Positions 8,236 through 17,244 are shown, counted from the first letter of the stretch. The stretch is DNA of 64,000 bases from Riemerella anatipestifer ATCC 11845 = DSM 15868 (GCF_000252855.1 NC_017045.1:1426001-1490000), one strand, 5' to 3'. Numbers and translations: made by a program. Notes: generated by a model not told the origin, from the letters alone.

Positions 8236-10680
8236 TTAATCTTTAATATAAACTCTTTTCACTCGTCTAGAAATAGAGGTGAGTACTTCGTAAGGTATCG
8301 TTTGTGAATACATTGCGAAGTCTTCTAGAGAAGGCTTTTCGTGGAATATGGTTACCTCGTCGCCTTCTTTGGTAGGGAGGTCAGAAATATCCACCATCAT
8401 CATATCCATACAAACACTACCTACAATAGGGCATAAAGTATTTTTAATACCAACATAGCCTACGCCATTACTTAACAGGCGAGGGACACCGTCTGCATAT
8501 CCCACGGGTATGGTAGCTATCCTTGTGCTTTTAGAGGCTTTGTAGCGTCTGCCGTAGCTTACACTATCATTGGGTTGGATTTCCGAAATTTGAGAAATAA
8601 CAGATTTGAATGCCACTACAGGATTTAATAAAGGCTGAATTTCGGGTGAGGCGGAAATTCCCATCATGCCGATGCCAATTCTTACCATATCCATTTGATA
8701 ATAGGTGTAATTGGTAATTCCTGCCGAATTGAGGATATGCCTTAGTGGTTTATAGTTTAGGTCTTTGATGATGTTTTGTGAAAGTTTATCAAATTTTTGG
8801 CATTGTGCCAAGGTATAGTCTTTTTCTTGAGGAATGTCAGAACTAGAAAGATGGCTGAAAATACTTTCTACCTTTACACTCATTTGATTTAAGTAGTCTT
8901 TTAATTGGTCTATCTCATCTTCTTTAAAACCAAGACGATGCATGCCTGTTTCTAGTTTGATGTGAATGGGATACCTTCCCTCGTAACCGTTTTGTTTTAG
9001 TTGTTTGTGGAATAGTTCTAAAACTCTGAAACTATAGATGTTAGGCTCTAGATTATATTCTATAATGGTATTATAGCTGTGCTGCTCTGGGTTCATTACC
9101 ACGATGGGAACTGTAATTCCGTTTTTACGAAGTTCTACACCTTCGTCTGCAACAGCAACGCCTAAATAATCTATATGGTGATGTTGTAGAAACTCTGCTA
9201 TTTCGTAACCACCTAGTCCATAAGAGTAAGCTTTAACCATTGCCATGATTTTAGTTTCGGGTTTTAGCAATGATTTGTGAACATTGATGTTGTGGAGTAG
9301 ATTGTTTAGATTAACCTCTAGTACCGTATCGTGCTTTTGTAGTTCTAGGTAAGTTTTTACTTGCTCTATTTCAAACTTTCTTGCTCCTTTGAGGAGGATA
9401 AGCTCATTTTCTAAATCTTTAAATTCTTGATTACTAAATAAATCATTGGTAGTATTGAAACTAAAGCTTTCAGTATTTAAAAGGTGTTGATATTGGCTGA
9501 TTTCCTCTCCAATTAAAAAAACTTTATTAAAATTTTGCTCATTGATAAGACTTGCGACTTCTTGGTATAGATTGTCTGCGTCCGATTTTTCTGTAAAATC
9601 AGTAATGATTAAAGACTTTTTAGGTTTTTGGTAACTTTTAATAAATTCAAAAGCGATTTTGAGAGAGTCTAAATCTAGATTAAAAGAATCGTTGATGATG
9701 AGGTTGTTTTTAATGCCATTAACGCTTTCTAGCCTCATTTCCACCGCTTTCAGATTGTTAATTTTTTCTATCATTTTCTCTGTAGAAAATTCCAACAGAT
9801 GCATCACGGCTATGATGGCTAACACGTTGGATAAAGTAGCCTCGTCTCTTTGCTGAGCTGGGAAAGAGAAAGATTTATCAAAGCATTGAACAGTAATGGG
9901 TTGTTGCCGGTCTTTCCAATTCGAAGAAATGTGAATATTGTTATCCTTATTAAATCCGTATGATATTAAATTTTTACTTGAATATAGTGTGTTTATTTTA
10001 TTACTAACTAGAATGTTGTCTCCATTAAATATGATGCTTTCAGAATCTTTAAAAAGGCTTATTTTCTCATCTACAAGATGCTTTTCAGATTTAAAATTAG
10101 AAATATGAGCTGAGCCAATGTGAGTTAAAACGCCTATTTTTGGTGAGAAAATTGTTTCTAAAGTTGTCATCTCATTGGGTTCGGAAATACCCACTTCAAA
10201 AATACCTACTTTATGTTCGGGTTTTATATTTAGGAGAGATAAAGGTAGACCAATTTGAGAGTTAAAACTCTTTGGGCTTTTAACGCATCTAATGTCTTCG
10301 GATAAGCATTGATAGAGCCATTCTTTAACGATGGTTTTTCCGTTGCTGCCTGTAATTCCGATGGTTTGTATGTTGTGAGATTTAAGATGTAGATGGGCTA
10401 ATTTTTGTAAAAATTTTACGGTGTCATCTACAATGAGCCACGAGAGATGTTCGTTATCCAAAGTTTTATGTTCCGAAACAATGAGTTCTATACCCTTTTC
10501 TACCGCAGAAGCAATATACTTTTCGCCGTTATTTTTTTTAGTTTTAATGGCTACGAATCCTGTGTTTTTGGGAGAATAGATAATGCGGCTATCAAAGGCA
10601 AAATGTTTAATAATTTTGTCGCCAGCACCAATCAGTTTTGCTCCTGTGATTTCGGCAATTTGCCTTGCGGTGTAGTTCAT
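8236..10680 (-). CDS. murF-alr: Bifunctional MurF ligase / alanine racemase fusion
   Basis: Residues 1-440 are MurF, which adds D-Ala-D-Ala to UDP-MurNAc-tripeptide in the cytoplasm. It shows the Mur ATP loop TGSNGKT (near 110) and LPLSLLNIKPEHKVGIFEVG. Residues 450-814 are alanine racemase, which makes the D-alanine needed for the same substrate: MAMVKAYSYG carries the PLP lysine (near 481), RLGF follows, then SYGRRY with the second catalytic Tyr region, and SVCMDMMMVDIS. The fusion joins supply and use of D-Ala in one chain and is, from family knowledge, common in Bacteroidota. In the linker the MurF C-terminal domain looks shortened. It starts 6 bp after tdk on the same strand. Confidence 0.96.
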   Translation of the reverse strand: MNYTARQIAEITGAKLIGAGDKIIKHFAFDSRIIYSPKNTGFVAIKTKKNNGEKYIASAVEKGIELIVSEHKTLDNEHLSWLIVDDTVKFLQKLAHLHLKSHNIQTIGITGSNGKTIVKEWLYQCLSEDIRCVKSPKSFNSQIGLPLSLLNIKPEHKVGIFEVGISEPNEMTTLETIFSPKIGVLTHIGSAHISNFKSEKHLVDEKISLFKDSESIIFNGDNILVSNKINTLYSSKNLISYGFNKDNNIHISSNWKDRQQPITVQCFDKSFSFPAQQRDEATLSNVLAIIAVMHLLEFSTEKMIEKINNLKAVEMRLESVNGIKNNLIINDSFNLDLDSLKIAFEFIKSYQKPKKSLIITDFTEKSDADNLYQEVASLINEQNFNKVFLIGEEISQYQHLLNTESFSFNTTNDLFSNQEFKDLENELILLKGARKFEIEQVKTYLELQKHDTVLEVNLNNLLHNINVHKSLLKPETKIMAMVKAYSYGLGGYEIAEFLQHHHIDYLGVAVADEGVELRKNGITVPIVVMNPEQHSYNTIIEYNLEPNIYSFRVLELFHKQLKQNGYEGRYPIHIKLETGMHRLGFKEDEIDQLKDYLNQMSVKVESIFSHLSSSDIPQEKDYTLAQCQKFDKLSQNIIKDLNYKPLRHILNSAGITNYTYYQMDMVRIGIGMMGISASPEIQPLLNPVVAFKSVISQISEIQPNDSVSYGRRYKASKSTRIATIPVGYADGVPRLLSNGVGYVGIKNTLCPIVGSVCMDMMMVDISDLPTKEGDEVTIFHEKPSLEDFAMYSQTIPYEVLTSISRRVKRVYIKD

Positions 10681-10686
10681 AGGCTG

Positions 10687-11274
10687 TTAGGATTTCTTAT
10701 TTAAAAACTCATCTACAAAAACGCGTCTACTTACAGCCTCGTAGCTTTCGGTTTCACCTAGTTCTACTAAATCTTGGCTAGTGGACGTTCTCATAGAGTA
10801 ATTAGCAAGGTTGCCTGTTCTTTTACAGATGGCGTGTACTTTAGTAACATATTCTGCTGTTGCCATAAGGTAAGGCATAGGTCCAAAAGGTCTGCCTTTA
10901 AAATCCATATCAAGCCCCGCAATTACTACCCTAACTCCGTTGTTTGCTAGTTGGTTGGCTACTTCCACGATGCCTTGGTCAAAAAACTGAGCTTCATCTA
11001 TGCCTACCACATCACAATTAGAACCTAGTAATAAGATTTCGTTAGGCGTATCCACCGCTGTACTTCTTATTTTATTTCTGTTGTGAGAAACCACATCTTC
11101 CTCGGAGTAGCGAGTGTCAAGTTTAGGTTTAAAAATCTCTACATTAAGCCCTGCCATTTCTGCCCTGCGAAGCCTACGAATGAGTTCCTCAGTCTTTCCA
11201 GAGAACATAGAACCGCAGATGACCTCCATCCATCCACTTTGTTTTGCGTGATTGATTGTATTTTCTAAAAACAT
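10687..11274 (-). CDS. tdk: Thymidine kinase (TK1 type)
   Basis: The 195-residue protein has a P-loop (GSMFSGKTEELIRR), the DEAQFFD motif with the catalytic Glu and a lasso segment (ANYSMRTS) near residue 160. It phosphorylates thymidine to dTMP in the salvage pathway. Most TK1-type enzymes hold a structural zinc with four cysteines in the lasso domain. Here that region reads HAICKRTGNLANYS with only one Cys and no C-terminal pair, so zinc is probably absent. I recall similar Bacteroidota sequences. It is the first gene of the tdk-murF/alr pair, divergent from the gene at 11338. Confidence 0.95.
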   Translation of the reverse strand: MFLENTINHAKQSGWMEVICGSMFSGKTEELIRRLRRAEMAGLNVEIFKPKLDTRYSEEDVVSHNRNKIRSTAVDTPNEILLLGSNCDVVGIDEAQFFDQGIVEVANQLANNGVRVVIAGLDMDFKGRPFGPMPYLMATAEYVTKVHAICKRTGNLANYSMRTSTSQDLVELGETESYEAVSRRVFVDEFLNKKS

Positions 11275-11337
11275 TTGTTATTTTAGCCGTAAAAATAAAG
11301 CACCCCAAAATTAAGGATTTTTTAATAACGAAACATT

Positions 11338-12180
11338 ATGGTAAACTTCAATTATACGGAAGAAAAAGTGTGGGAAGAATGTAAAACCTTGTTAGATAAT
11401 CTATCAGCGATAAATAATTCCGAAGATTTTTTAGAAAAAGAAAACTTAGTATCTTCTCTCTATGAGAATCTTATTTTTCTTAAAAAACTTAAAGATTATG
11501 AGGTAGAATTAAGTTTAAATGAGGTTGGTAAAATTGATGTTAATCAGGAAGAAAAAACTGTTTTTGAAGAGTTATCTGTTGTGGTAGATGAAACTAATCA
11601 TCATACAGAAGTAGAGGAGCTACACGAAGTAGAGTTAGAAATAGAAACGCCAGCCTCTACTGAAATCGTAGAAGAATTAAAGTTTGAATTTGCGAATGCC
11701 AAGGAAGAAGAGTTTGAGGTACTGGAGCTAGAGGAGTCGGTGGCAAATAACGAACCACAAAGTGTAGAAGAACAGCAAGAGGAAAATCAAGAAACAGAAG
11801 AGGAAATATCCGAAGAGCAAGATAAAAAAATAAAGTTAGCACATATTAAGGGGCTTTCGGTGCAGTCTCTATTTGATGAAGAAACTATTACAGAACCCAA
11901 ACAAGAAGCTGTGGTTTCAGAAGAAGTAACGCCTTTGTCAACACCAAGCAAACCTAGACAAGATTTTAAACTTGATTTTAACGACCGATTAGCTTTCCTA
12001 AAGGTGTTGTTTGATAATAGCCAAGTAGATATGAATGAAGTTATCAAAAAGTTGAATTCTTTTGATAATATAGAACAAGCTAGAGAATATCTGAGTGATG
12101 TTTACTACGAAAGAAATTGGGGTAAGGTAGATGAGTATGCTCAGAGATTGTGGGCATTGGTAGAGAATAAATTCTTGTAG
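11338..12180 (+). CDS. Acidic protein of unknown function, conserved C-terminus
   Basis: I do not recognise a named domain. The 280-residue product has an N-terminal helical part (about 1-70), a very Glu-rich middle (about 75-170), a short basic and Pro-rich stretch, and a C-terminal helical module (about 210-280) that starts FNDRLAFLKVLFDNSQ and ends with AQRLWALVENKF. There is no signal peptide or membrane segment. It lies 4 bp before rsmI and is probably co-transcribed with it. I recall proteins with this C-terminal module next to rsmI in related genomes, but that is unchecked. Composition suggests a flexible acidic linker between two folded ends. Confidence 0.8.
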   Translation: MVNFNYTEEKVWEECKTLLDNLSAINNSEDFLEKENLVSSLYENLIFLKKLKDYEVELSLNEVGKIDVNQEEKTVFEELSVVVDETNHHTEVEELHEVELEIETPASTEIVEELKFEFANAKEEEFEVLELEESVANNEPQSVEEQQEENQETEEEISEEQDKKIKLAHIKGLSVQSLFDEETITEPKQEAVVSEEVTPLSTPSKPRQDFKLDFNDRLAFLKVLFDNSQVDMNEVIKKLNSFDNIEQAREYLSDVYYERNWGKVDEYAQRLWALVENKFL

Positions 12181-12184
12181 TATT

Positions 12185-12859
12185 ATGTCAGGTAATTTAT
12201 ATTTTGTTCCTACGCCTGTTGGGAATTTGGAGGATATGACTTTTAGGGCAATTAAAACACTCAAAGAGGTAGACTATATTCTCTGTGAAGATACCCGAAC
12301 TTCGGGAGTGTTGCTGAAACATTACGAGATAGCCAAACCACTAAAATCCTACCATTTACACAACGAGCATCAGGCGACGGATAAAGTTGTGCAAGACTTA
12401 CAAAACGGCGTGAATATAGCTTTGATAACGGATGCGGGAACGCCAGGTATATCAGACCCGGGCTATCTTTTAGCAAAAGCTTGTGCCGACAACAATATAG
12501 AAATGATTTGTCTGCCTGGAGCAACGGCATTTGTACCAGCTTTGGTAGTGTCTGGTTTACCCAATAATGAGTTTGTATTCGCCGGTTTTCTTCCACCCAA
12601 GAAGGGTAGACAAACTAAACTCAAACAATTAGCAGAGGAAAAAAGAACAGTAGTATTGTACGAAAGTCCACATAAAATTAACACCACATTAGAACAAATT
12701 AAAACTTTTTTTGGAGAACATACTAGGGTGAGCCTCAGTAGAGAAATTTCCAAGAAATTCGAGGAAACTAAAAGAGGTAGTATAGATGAACTAATTGCAT
12801 TTTCTCAATCTAAAACTTTAAAGGGGGAAATCGTTTTAGTTATCAATAATAGTATTTAG
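12185..12859 (+). CDS. rsmI: 16S rRNA (cytidine(1402)-2'-O)-methyltransferase RsmI
   Basis: The 224-residue protein starts LYFVPTPVGNLEDMTFRAI and contains CEDTRTSG, LITDAGTPGISDPGY and LPGATAFVPAL, the hallmark sequence of the RsmI tetrapyrrole-methylase fold. It uses S-adenosylmethionine to methylate the ribose of C1402 in the decoding centre of 16S rRNA. The protein is shorter than E. coli RsmI (286), ending soon after the fold, as in related Bacteroidota. It follows the acidic protein gene by 4 bp. Confidence 0.95.
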   Translation: MSGNLYFVPTPVGNLEDMTFRAIKTLKEVDYILCEDTRTSGVLLKHYEIAKPLKSYHLHNEHQATDKVVQDLQNGVNIALITDAGTPGISDPGYLLAKACADNNIEMICLPGATAFVPALVVSGLPNNEFVFAGFLPPKKGRQTKLKQLAEEKRTVVLYESPHKINTTLEQIKTFFGEHTRVSLSREISKKFEETKRGSIDELIAFSQSKTLKGEIVLVINNSI

Positions 12860-12907
12860 AAAAATATCATTACATTTGACTAGAGAACAAAAAATAAAAT
12901 TAGATAT

Positions 12908-13651
12908 ATGAGATTATTAGAAGGAAAAGTAGCCCTCATTACAGGAGCTACCAGAGGTATAGGAAAAGGTATTGCCGAGATTTTCGCAGCGCAAGGAGCA
13001 CAGGTGGCATTCACTTATGCAGGGTCTGTGGATAAGGCACAAGCTCTAGAGGCAGAACTTAATAAGACAACCAAAGCTAAGGCTTATCAAAGCGATGCTT
13101 CGGATTATGAAGGCTCTCAAAAGCTCGTAGAAGAAGTTTTAGCAGAGTTTGGTAAAATAGATATTTTGGTTAATAATGCAGGGATTACCAAAGACAACCT
13201 AATGTTGCGTATGTCTAAAGAAGATTGGGATACTATTATAAAGGTTAATTTAGACTCGGTGTTTAACCTAACCAAAGCTGTTATCAAACCAATGATGAAA
13301 GCAAGAGGTGGTTCTATCATCAATATGACTTCCGTGGTGGGTATCAAAGGAAATGCAGGTCAGGCGAATTATGCAGCCTCTAAAGCTGGGGTAATCGGAT
13401 TTACTAAATCTATTGCGTTAGAATTAGGCTCCAGAAATATCCGTTGCAACGCCATCGCTCCAGGTTTTATAGAAACCGAAATGACGGCGGCACTAGACGA
13501 AAAAACAGTACAAGGTTGGAGAGAAACCATTCCGTTAAAAAGAGGAGGTCAGCCAGAAGATGTAGCTAATGCTTGTGTGTTTTTAGGTAGCGAGTTATCT
13601 AGCTATGTTACAGGGCAGGTGCTTAATGTAGATGGTGGAATGCTTACCTAG
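12908..13651 (+). CDS. fabG: 3-oxoacyl-[acyl-carrier-protein] reductase
   Basis: The 247-residue short-chain dehydrogenase has the NADP(H) motif TGATRGIGKGIAE, NNAG at about residue 88, a catalytic Ser in INMTSVVG, the YAASK active site and a C-terminal VTGQVLNVDGGM. FabG reduces 3-ketoacyl-ACP in each round of type II fatty acid synthesis. Length and sequence are typical of the housekeeping FabG. It is separated from rsmI by 48 bp and is followed by a GC-rich palindromic element. Confidence 0.94.
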   Translation: MRLLEGKVALITGATRGIGKGIAEIFAAQGAQVAFTYAGSVDKAQALEAELNKTTKAKAYQSDASDYEGSQKLVEEVLAEFGKIDILVNNAGITKDNLMLRMSKEDWDTIIKVNLDSVFNLTKAVIKPMMKARGGSIINMTSVVGIKGNAGQANYAASKAGVIGFTKSIALELGSRNIRCNAIAPGFIETEMTAALDEKTVQGWRETIPLKRGGQPEDVANACVFLGSELSSYVTGQVLNVDGGMLT

Positions 13652-13680
13652 AAAGTTTTTTGTAGATATAATAAATTTTT

Positions 13681-13817
13681 GGGCGTGCCCCTCTCCTTGG
13701 CTTTATCCTAGGCTAGGGTCGGTCTTCGGGCAGTCGCTATTTTACGATAAAGGTTCGGAGCAAAGCTCCGAACCTTTATCGTAAAATGAGCTCCCACAAT
13801 GCCCTTCGCCCTCACGC
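13681..13817. repeat. GC-rich palindromic intergenic element
   Basis: This roughly 137-bp block is clearly richer in GC than its surroundings. Short outer inverted repeats (GCGTG at 13683-13687, CACGC at 13813-13817) enclose a perfect inverted repeat with 22-bp arms at 13740-13761 and 13765-13786 around an AAA loop. It has no reading frame of note. From memory, elements that start GGGCGTGCCC and end CCTCACGC occur between genes in other Weeksellaceae genomes, so it may be a dispersed REP- or MITE-like repeat. Only one copy is in the window. The inner hairpin could also end transcription of fabG. Confidence 0.7.
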
Positions 13818-13859
13818 AAAACAATCTCCATTATAATTTTTATGAATATAAAAGTATCT

Positions 13860-15941
13860 TTATTTCAATCTATCTATTGTATTATCCGTAGTTTCTTCAA
13901 TATTTCCCCTCTTATATGATTTACCTGTAATATTCCACTTTAATATGATTCCAAATGCTCTCATATCTCCATAGCTTTTATTGCCGTAAAAATAGTTAGG
14001 AACAGTCGTTTCGTGCCATACTCTATCTGTTTTAAAAATATCGTAAGCAAAAAACATCATATTTAAATTGGAGTTTATTTTTTTAGACAATGTTAAATCC
14101 AACCTTTGTCTAGTGTAATGCTTTAGTAAACCATCTTTGTTGGTAGGTGTAAGTTCATAATTTATATTTAATTTCAATGTTTTTGAAAGTGTAATCACAT
14201 TATTGGTTGATAATATCAAGGATGCTGATGATTTTGATATCATTTTTTCATATTCTGTATCATTCAACTTTACATATTGTAGCGTTGCAGATACTTTGGT
14301 TGTCCATTTTCTATTAAAAAATGAATTATTGTACTCTGTTCCTAATTGCCCTACATATACATTTTCAAAATTTTTGTAAGTGGAATTGATTCTATTATTT
14401 TCCAAGTCATAGAAAGAGCTTGTAAAGTCTTTGAAATATCCTGCTAAAGCAAAATATGCCCACTTATTTTTCAAAGTCTGGTAGCTTAATGTAAAGAATT
14501 TAGTTGGTACTATTTCAGAATCCCCCGATGTATAAGTAACATCTGTACTTACCCTTTGGAAAGGATTCAAGTAGTTATAATTTGGTCTGAAAATTTGCTT
14601 TCTAAATGTTAGATTATTATCCCAACTACCTGATGACCAATTATAACTAATATCATAGAGTAAATTAGTATAATCATTTTTGTTATGATACGATTTTGTG
14701 CCCTCAGTAAAAGTATAATCAATATAGGAGGTTTCTGAACGCAGCCCCAAACGCAACGACTTTCCCTTAGACAAGGAAAAAGAGTGGTTAATATACGATG
14801 CTAAAACTTTTTCATTATAATTAAATGGTGCATCTAAGACAAATGATTGATAGACATTTTGATTTTTGTTCTCTACATTAATATTGTGAAATTTAATTCC
14901 AACACTTGTCTTTCCAAGTTTATTTTTATTAGTATAATCCGTAAAAGCAATGATAATAGGGGTTATTGTATTTGTCTTTTGATAGTCTGTTTGTAAAGAG
15001 TTAAATGTTCCTAAAATTTCAGAATTTCCCTTGTTAAATACTTGATGGCTCCCTACTTTTAAGGTATTATCATCATTAAATTCGTGCTTGAAAGTCTGTG
15101 ATAATTGTAAAAATTTACCACCTGCTTCTACCTCTATTCCCCTGTTAAAAGTCTCATTTTGTGTTAATCCTACTTTACTAGAATTAGAAATTGCATAAGT
15201 TCCCGTAAAATCTATCACACTTTTTTCTCCTAAATCTAACGTTCCATTGATAAAGAATTTATGACTTCTCGCAATATTTTTATCCCTATAATTAACTGAT
15301 AATAAAGGTGTATCTGCAATAATTTGCTGTACTTCTGACTGCGTATGTGTAGGAGTATATCCAAAATTATAACTTGTATAAAGCCTAAATTTTGATTTAC
15401 TCACTCCATAATTAACCCCTGTAGAATTGTAAAATTTGGTTCTTATACCATTAGTTGTATTAGCCCCTATTTGATAGCTGCCTTCTCTTTGATTAAGTGT
15501 GATATTAACAACCGCATATACCTCTGAACCATACGAAGAGTCTGGCGTAGTATCAATAGTTATTTTTTTGATATTTTTGGGGTCTAAGGTCTTAAGATAA
15601 CTTTCCAAATCTGCGCTATCCATTTGTAGTTGAATACCATTTACTTCTACTATGGCTACTTTTCCCTGAACTTTTATAGGAGCTCCTTCGGAAATACTCA
15701 ACAATGGAATTTGCTTCATTCCTTCCCAAACACTTGGAGTGTCCTGAAAATCTTTACCTACTACAGAAACTTCATATTTGCCCTCTTTTTTTACAATCTT
15801 GGGACTTCTTGAAGATTGTATCACAACTTCTTCAATAGTTTTTTCCTTTTTATTTGTTACTTTAGAGTCTTCTTTATTGGATTGCCCATAAGTGAAAATA
15901 CCCGTAAGTATAGAGATGGCAAATATGATGTTCTTATTCAT
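13860..15941 (-). CDS. Outer-membrane beta-barrel protein (TonB-receptor-like family)
   Basis: The 693-residue protein begins with a signal peptide (MNKNIIFAISILTGIFTYGQ). A TIEEVVIQSSR segment follows that resembles the N-terminal part of a TonB-dependent plug, then a plug-like domain (about 45-160: EGKYEVSVVGKDF, SADLESYLKTLDPKNIKKI). The rest is a long beta-barrel rich in aromatic alternating strands. There is no N-terminal carboxypeptidase-like domain. This matches the outer-membrane beta-barrel family common in Bacteroidota; the ligand is unknown. It lies 27 bp after the DUF3887-like gene, in an operon whose promoter carries the palindromic site at 16394-16415. That links it to the neighbouring PAS-LuxR regulator. 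Confidence 0.85.
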   Translation of the reverse strand: MNKNIIFAISILTGIFTYGQSNKEDSKVTNKKEKTIEEVVIQSSRSPKIVKKEGKYEVSVVGKDFQDTPSVWEGMKQIPLLSISEGAPIKVQGKVAIVEVNGIQLQMDSADLESYLKTLDPKNIKKITIDTTPDSSYGSEVYAVVNITLNQREGSYQIGANTTNGIRTKFYNSTGVNYGVSKSKFRLYTSYNFGYTPTHTQSEVQQIIADTPLLSVNYRDKNIARSHKFFINGTLDLGEKSVIDFTGTYAISNSSKVGLTQNETFNRGIEVEAGGKFLQLSQTFKHEFNDDNTLKVGSHQVFNKGNSEILGTFNSLQTDYQKTNTITPIIIAFTDYTNKNKLGKTSVGIKFHNINVENKNQNVYQSFVLDAPFNYNEKVLASYINHSFSLSKGKSLRLGLRSETSYIDYTFTEGTKSYHNKNDYTNLLYDISYNWSSGSWDNNLTFRKQIFRPNYNYLNPFQRVSTDVTYTSGDSEIVPTKFFTLSYQTLKNKWAYFALAGYFKDFTSSFYDLENNRINSTYKNFENVYVGQLGTEYNNSFFNRKWTTKVSATLQYVKLNDTEYEKMISKSSASLILSTNNVITLSKTLKLNINYELTPTNKDGLLKHYTRQRLDLTLSKKINSNLNMMFFAYDIFKTDRVWHETTVPNYFYGNKSYGDMRAFGIILKWNITGKSYKRGNIEETTDNTIDRLK

Positions 15942-15968
15942 GGTTTTGTTTTATTGTTCAATAACCCT

Positions 15969-16346
15969 TTATTTCTTTGATTTAAATTCTTTATGCTCTG
16001 ATTTTAATGCCAAACCACTGATTTTATTATCCTTATCAAACCCTATCACTACATCCATAGATTGATTTTCAAATCTTACATAGTAGTAATAAAGTTCTTT
16101 ATCATCTTTATTTACCTCAACTACTCCTTTGTACTCTCCCAAAGCTTGCAATAACTGATCTGTTTGTGCTAACTTATCCTCTGGAAGTTTCTTTTTAAAA
16201 TCTTCACTAAAGTAAGAAGTTACTTTCTTGTAATCTTGTTTTTGGAAAAGATGGTAAATACACTCTCTTCCTAACGCCTCCTGTGATTGGGCAAATGTAA
16301 AGGCTCCAAACATTGTGATAAACACAAATACTAATAATTGTTTCAT
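15969..16346 (-). CDS. Small secreted DUF3887-like protein
   Basis: The product has a signal peptide (MKQLLVFVFITMFGAFTFAQ) and about 105 mature residues with YHLFQKQDYKKVTSYFSEDFKKKL, a cone-shaped NTF2-like start, and QLLQALGEYKGVVEV. This resembles DUF3887, a secreted ligand-binding-like fold of unknown function. It is the first gene of a two-gene operon with the beta-barrel gene. Its promoter has TAGATTTG (complement of 16367-16374), exactly 22 bp from the palindrome at 16397-16412. It is therefore a probable target of the PAS-LuxR regulator. Confidence 0.7.
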   Translation of the reverse strand: MKQLLVFVFITMFGAFTFAQSQEALGRECIYHLFQKQDYKKVTSYFSEDFKKKLPEDKLAQTDQLLQALGEYKGVVEVNKDDKELYYYYVRFENQSMDVVIGFDKDNKISGLALKSEHKEFKSKK

Positions 16347-16366
16347 AATATTTATTTTTTGTACAG

Positions 16367-16374
16367 CAAATCTA
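16367..16374 (-). promoter_or_regulatory. -7 box of the DUF3887/beta-barrel operon
   Basis: The minus strand reads TAGATTTG, a full TAnnTTTG match, 20 bp before the start codon at 16346. The palindromic operator core begins 22 bp upstream of it. Confidence 0.7.
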
Positions 16375-16393
16375 TTGTGTCTCTATAATTTTT

Positions 16394-16415
16394 AAACTAC
16401 ACTTTAGTGTAGTTT
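16394..16415. promoter_or_regulatory. Palindromic operator shared by divergent promoters
   Basis: AAACTACACT-TT-AGTGTAGTTT is a perfect inverted repeat with 10-bp arms. Its core (16397-16412) lies 22 bp from the leftward -7 box and 18 bp from the rightward one. A half-site AAAGTGTAG follows at 16453-16461 in the leader of the regulator gene. Similar sites recur only near the second regulator, at 38479-38494 and three times in 40043-40132, so it is likely the binding site of these regulators. Confidence 0.8.
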
Positions 16416-16430
16416 TAGGTGGTCTTTTAT

Positions 16431-16438
16431 TATATTTG
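16431..16438 (+). promoter_or_regulatory. -7 box of the first PAS-LuxR gene
   Basis: TATATTTG followed by TTCTT matches the same string in front of the paralogous regulator (minus strand, 40083-40076), so both promoters appear to descend from one ancestor. Confidence 0.75.
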
Positions 16439-16470
16439 TTCTTTTTTAAACCAAAGTGTAGTTTTTGTCT

Positions 16471-17229
16471 ATGGGGGATTTTGACGGTTTTTTTGATGAA
16501 AGAAATTCGGTTAAGAATATATCAGCCAATGATTTAGAGCAATTAAAAAATTATTTGTCTGTGATAGATGCTTTTTCCAGAGTTTCATACAAAAGCATTT
16601 ATGTAATTGACTATCAAACTCAGTCTTTTGAATATGTTTCGGATAATCCTTTATTTCTGTGCGGATTGTCCGCTCAAGAGGTTAAAGCATTAGGGTATGC
16701 TTTTTATTTTAGAAATGTAAAAAAACAAGATTTAGAGCTTTTAATGAAAATCAATGATGTAGGATTTTCATTCTATGAAAAAATTCCTTTAGTTGAAAGG
16801 AAACTTTATACCATTTCCTATGATTTTCATTTAATCAATGAAAGAAATAGACCAGTGCTTATCAATCACAAACTTACACCCATCTTTCTCAACGAAAAAG
16901 GACAAATATGGAAAGCAATATGTATTGTATCTCTTTCTTCTAACCAAACTGAGGGGAATATCATTATAAGCAAACAGGGAAGCGAAGATTTTTGGAAATT
17001 TAATCTTGATACAAATATTTGGGAAAAGGAACAAAAAGTTAAACTTTCCGAAAGAGAGGCTACGGTGTTGGAACTCTCTGCCAGAGGTTTTACCATCAAT
17101 GAAATTTCGGAGAAGTTATTTGTAACTCCTGATACCGTAAAATTTCACCGAAGAAAAATTTTTGATAAATTGAATGTTCAAAACATTTCAGAAGCACTTG
17201 CTTATGCTAAAATTAATAAATTAGTGTAA
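16471..17229 (+). CDS. PAS-LuxR transcriptional regulator (copy 1)
   Basis: The 252-residue protein has an N-terminal PAS-like sensor region (about 35-165: SFEYVSDNPLFLCGLSAQEV, then a core ending IWKAICIVSLSS). A LuxR/GerE-type helix-turn-helix lies at about 190-250 (LSEREATVLELSARGFTINE, TPDTVKFHRRKIFDKL). There is no receiver domain or membrane segment, so it should be a cytoplasmic one-component regulator; the signal is unknown. I use the ATG at 16471 and not the TTG two codons upstream, because the paralog at 39283-40041 starts at the equivalent place. The two align without gaps over 252 residues at roughly 80% identity by eye. The half-site in its leader suggests autoregulation. Confidence 0.9.
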   Translation: MGDFDGFFDERNSVKNISANDLEQLKNYLSVIDAFSRVSYKSIYVIDYQTQSFEYVSDNPLFLCGLSAQEVKALGYAFYFRNVKKQDLELLMKINDVGFSFYEKIPLVERKLYTISYDFHLINERNRPVLINHKLTPIFLNEKGQIWKAICIVSLSSNQTEGNIIISKQGSEDFWKFNLDTNIWEKEQKVKLSEREATVLELSARGFTINEISEKLFVTPDTVKFHRRKIFDKLNVQNISEALAYAKINKLV

Positions 17230-17244
17230 TTTTAATCCCATATC

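Noticed and set aside
11657-11842. Minus-strand frame within the acidic protein gene
   Set aside because: It mirrors the Glu-rich codons (GAA/GAG give TTC/CTC), which makes artificial open frames.
13681-13817. Insertion sequence
   Set aside because: No transposase frame and no typical terminal repeats or target duplication; only a short palindromic element is supported.
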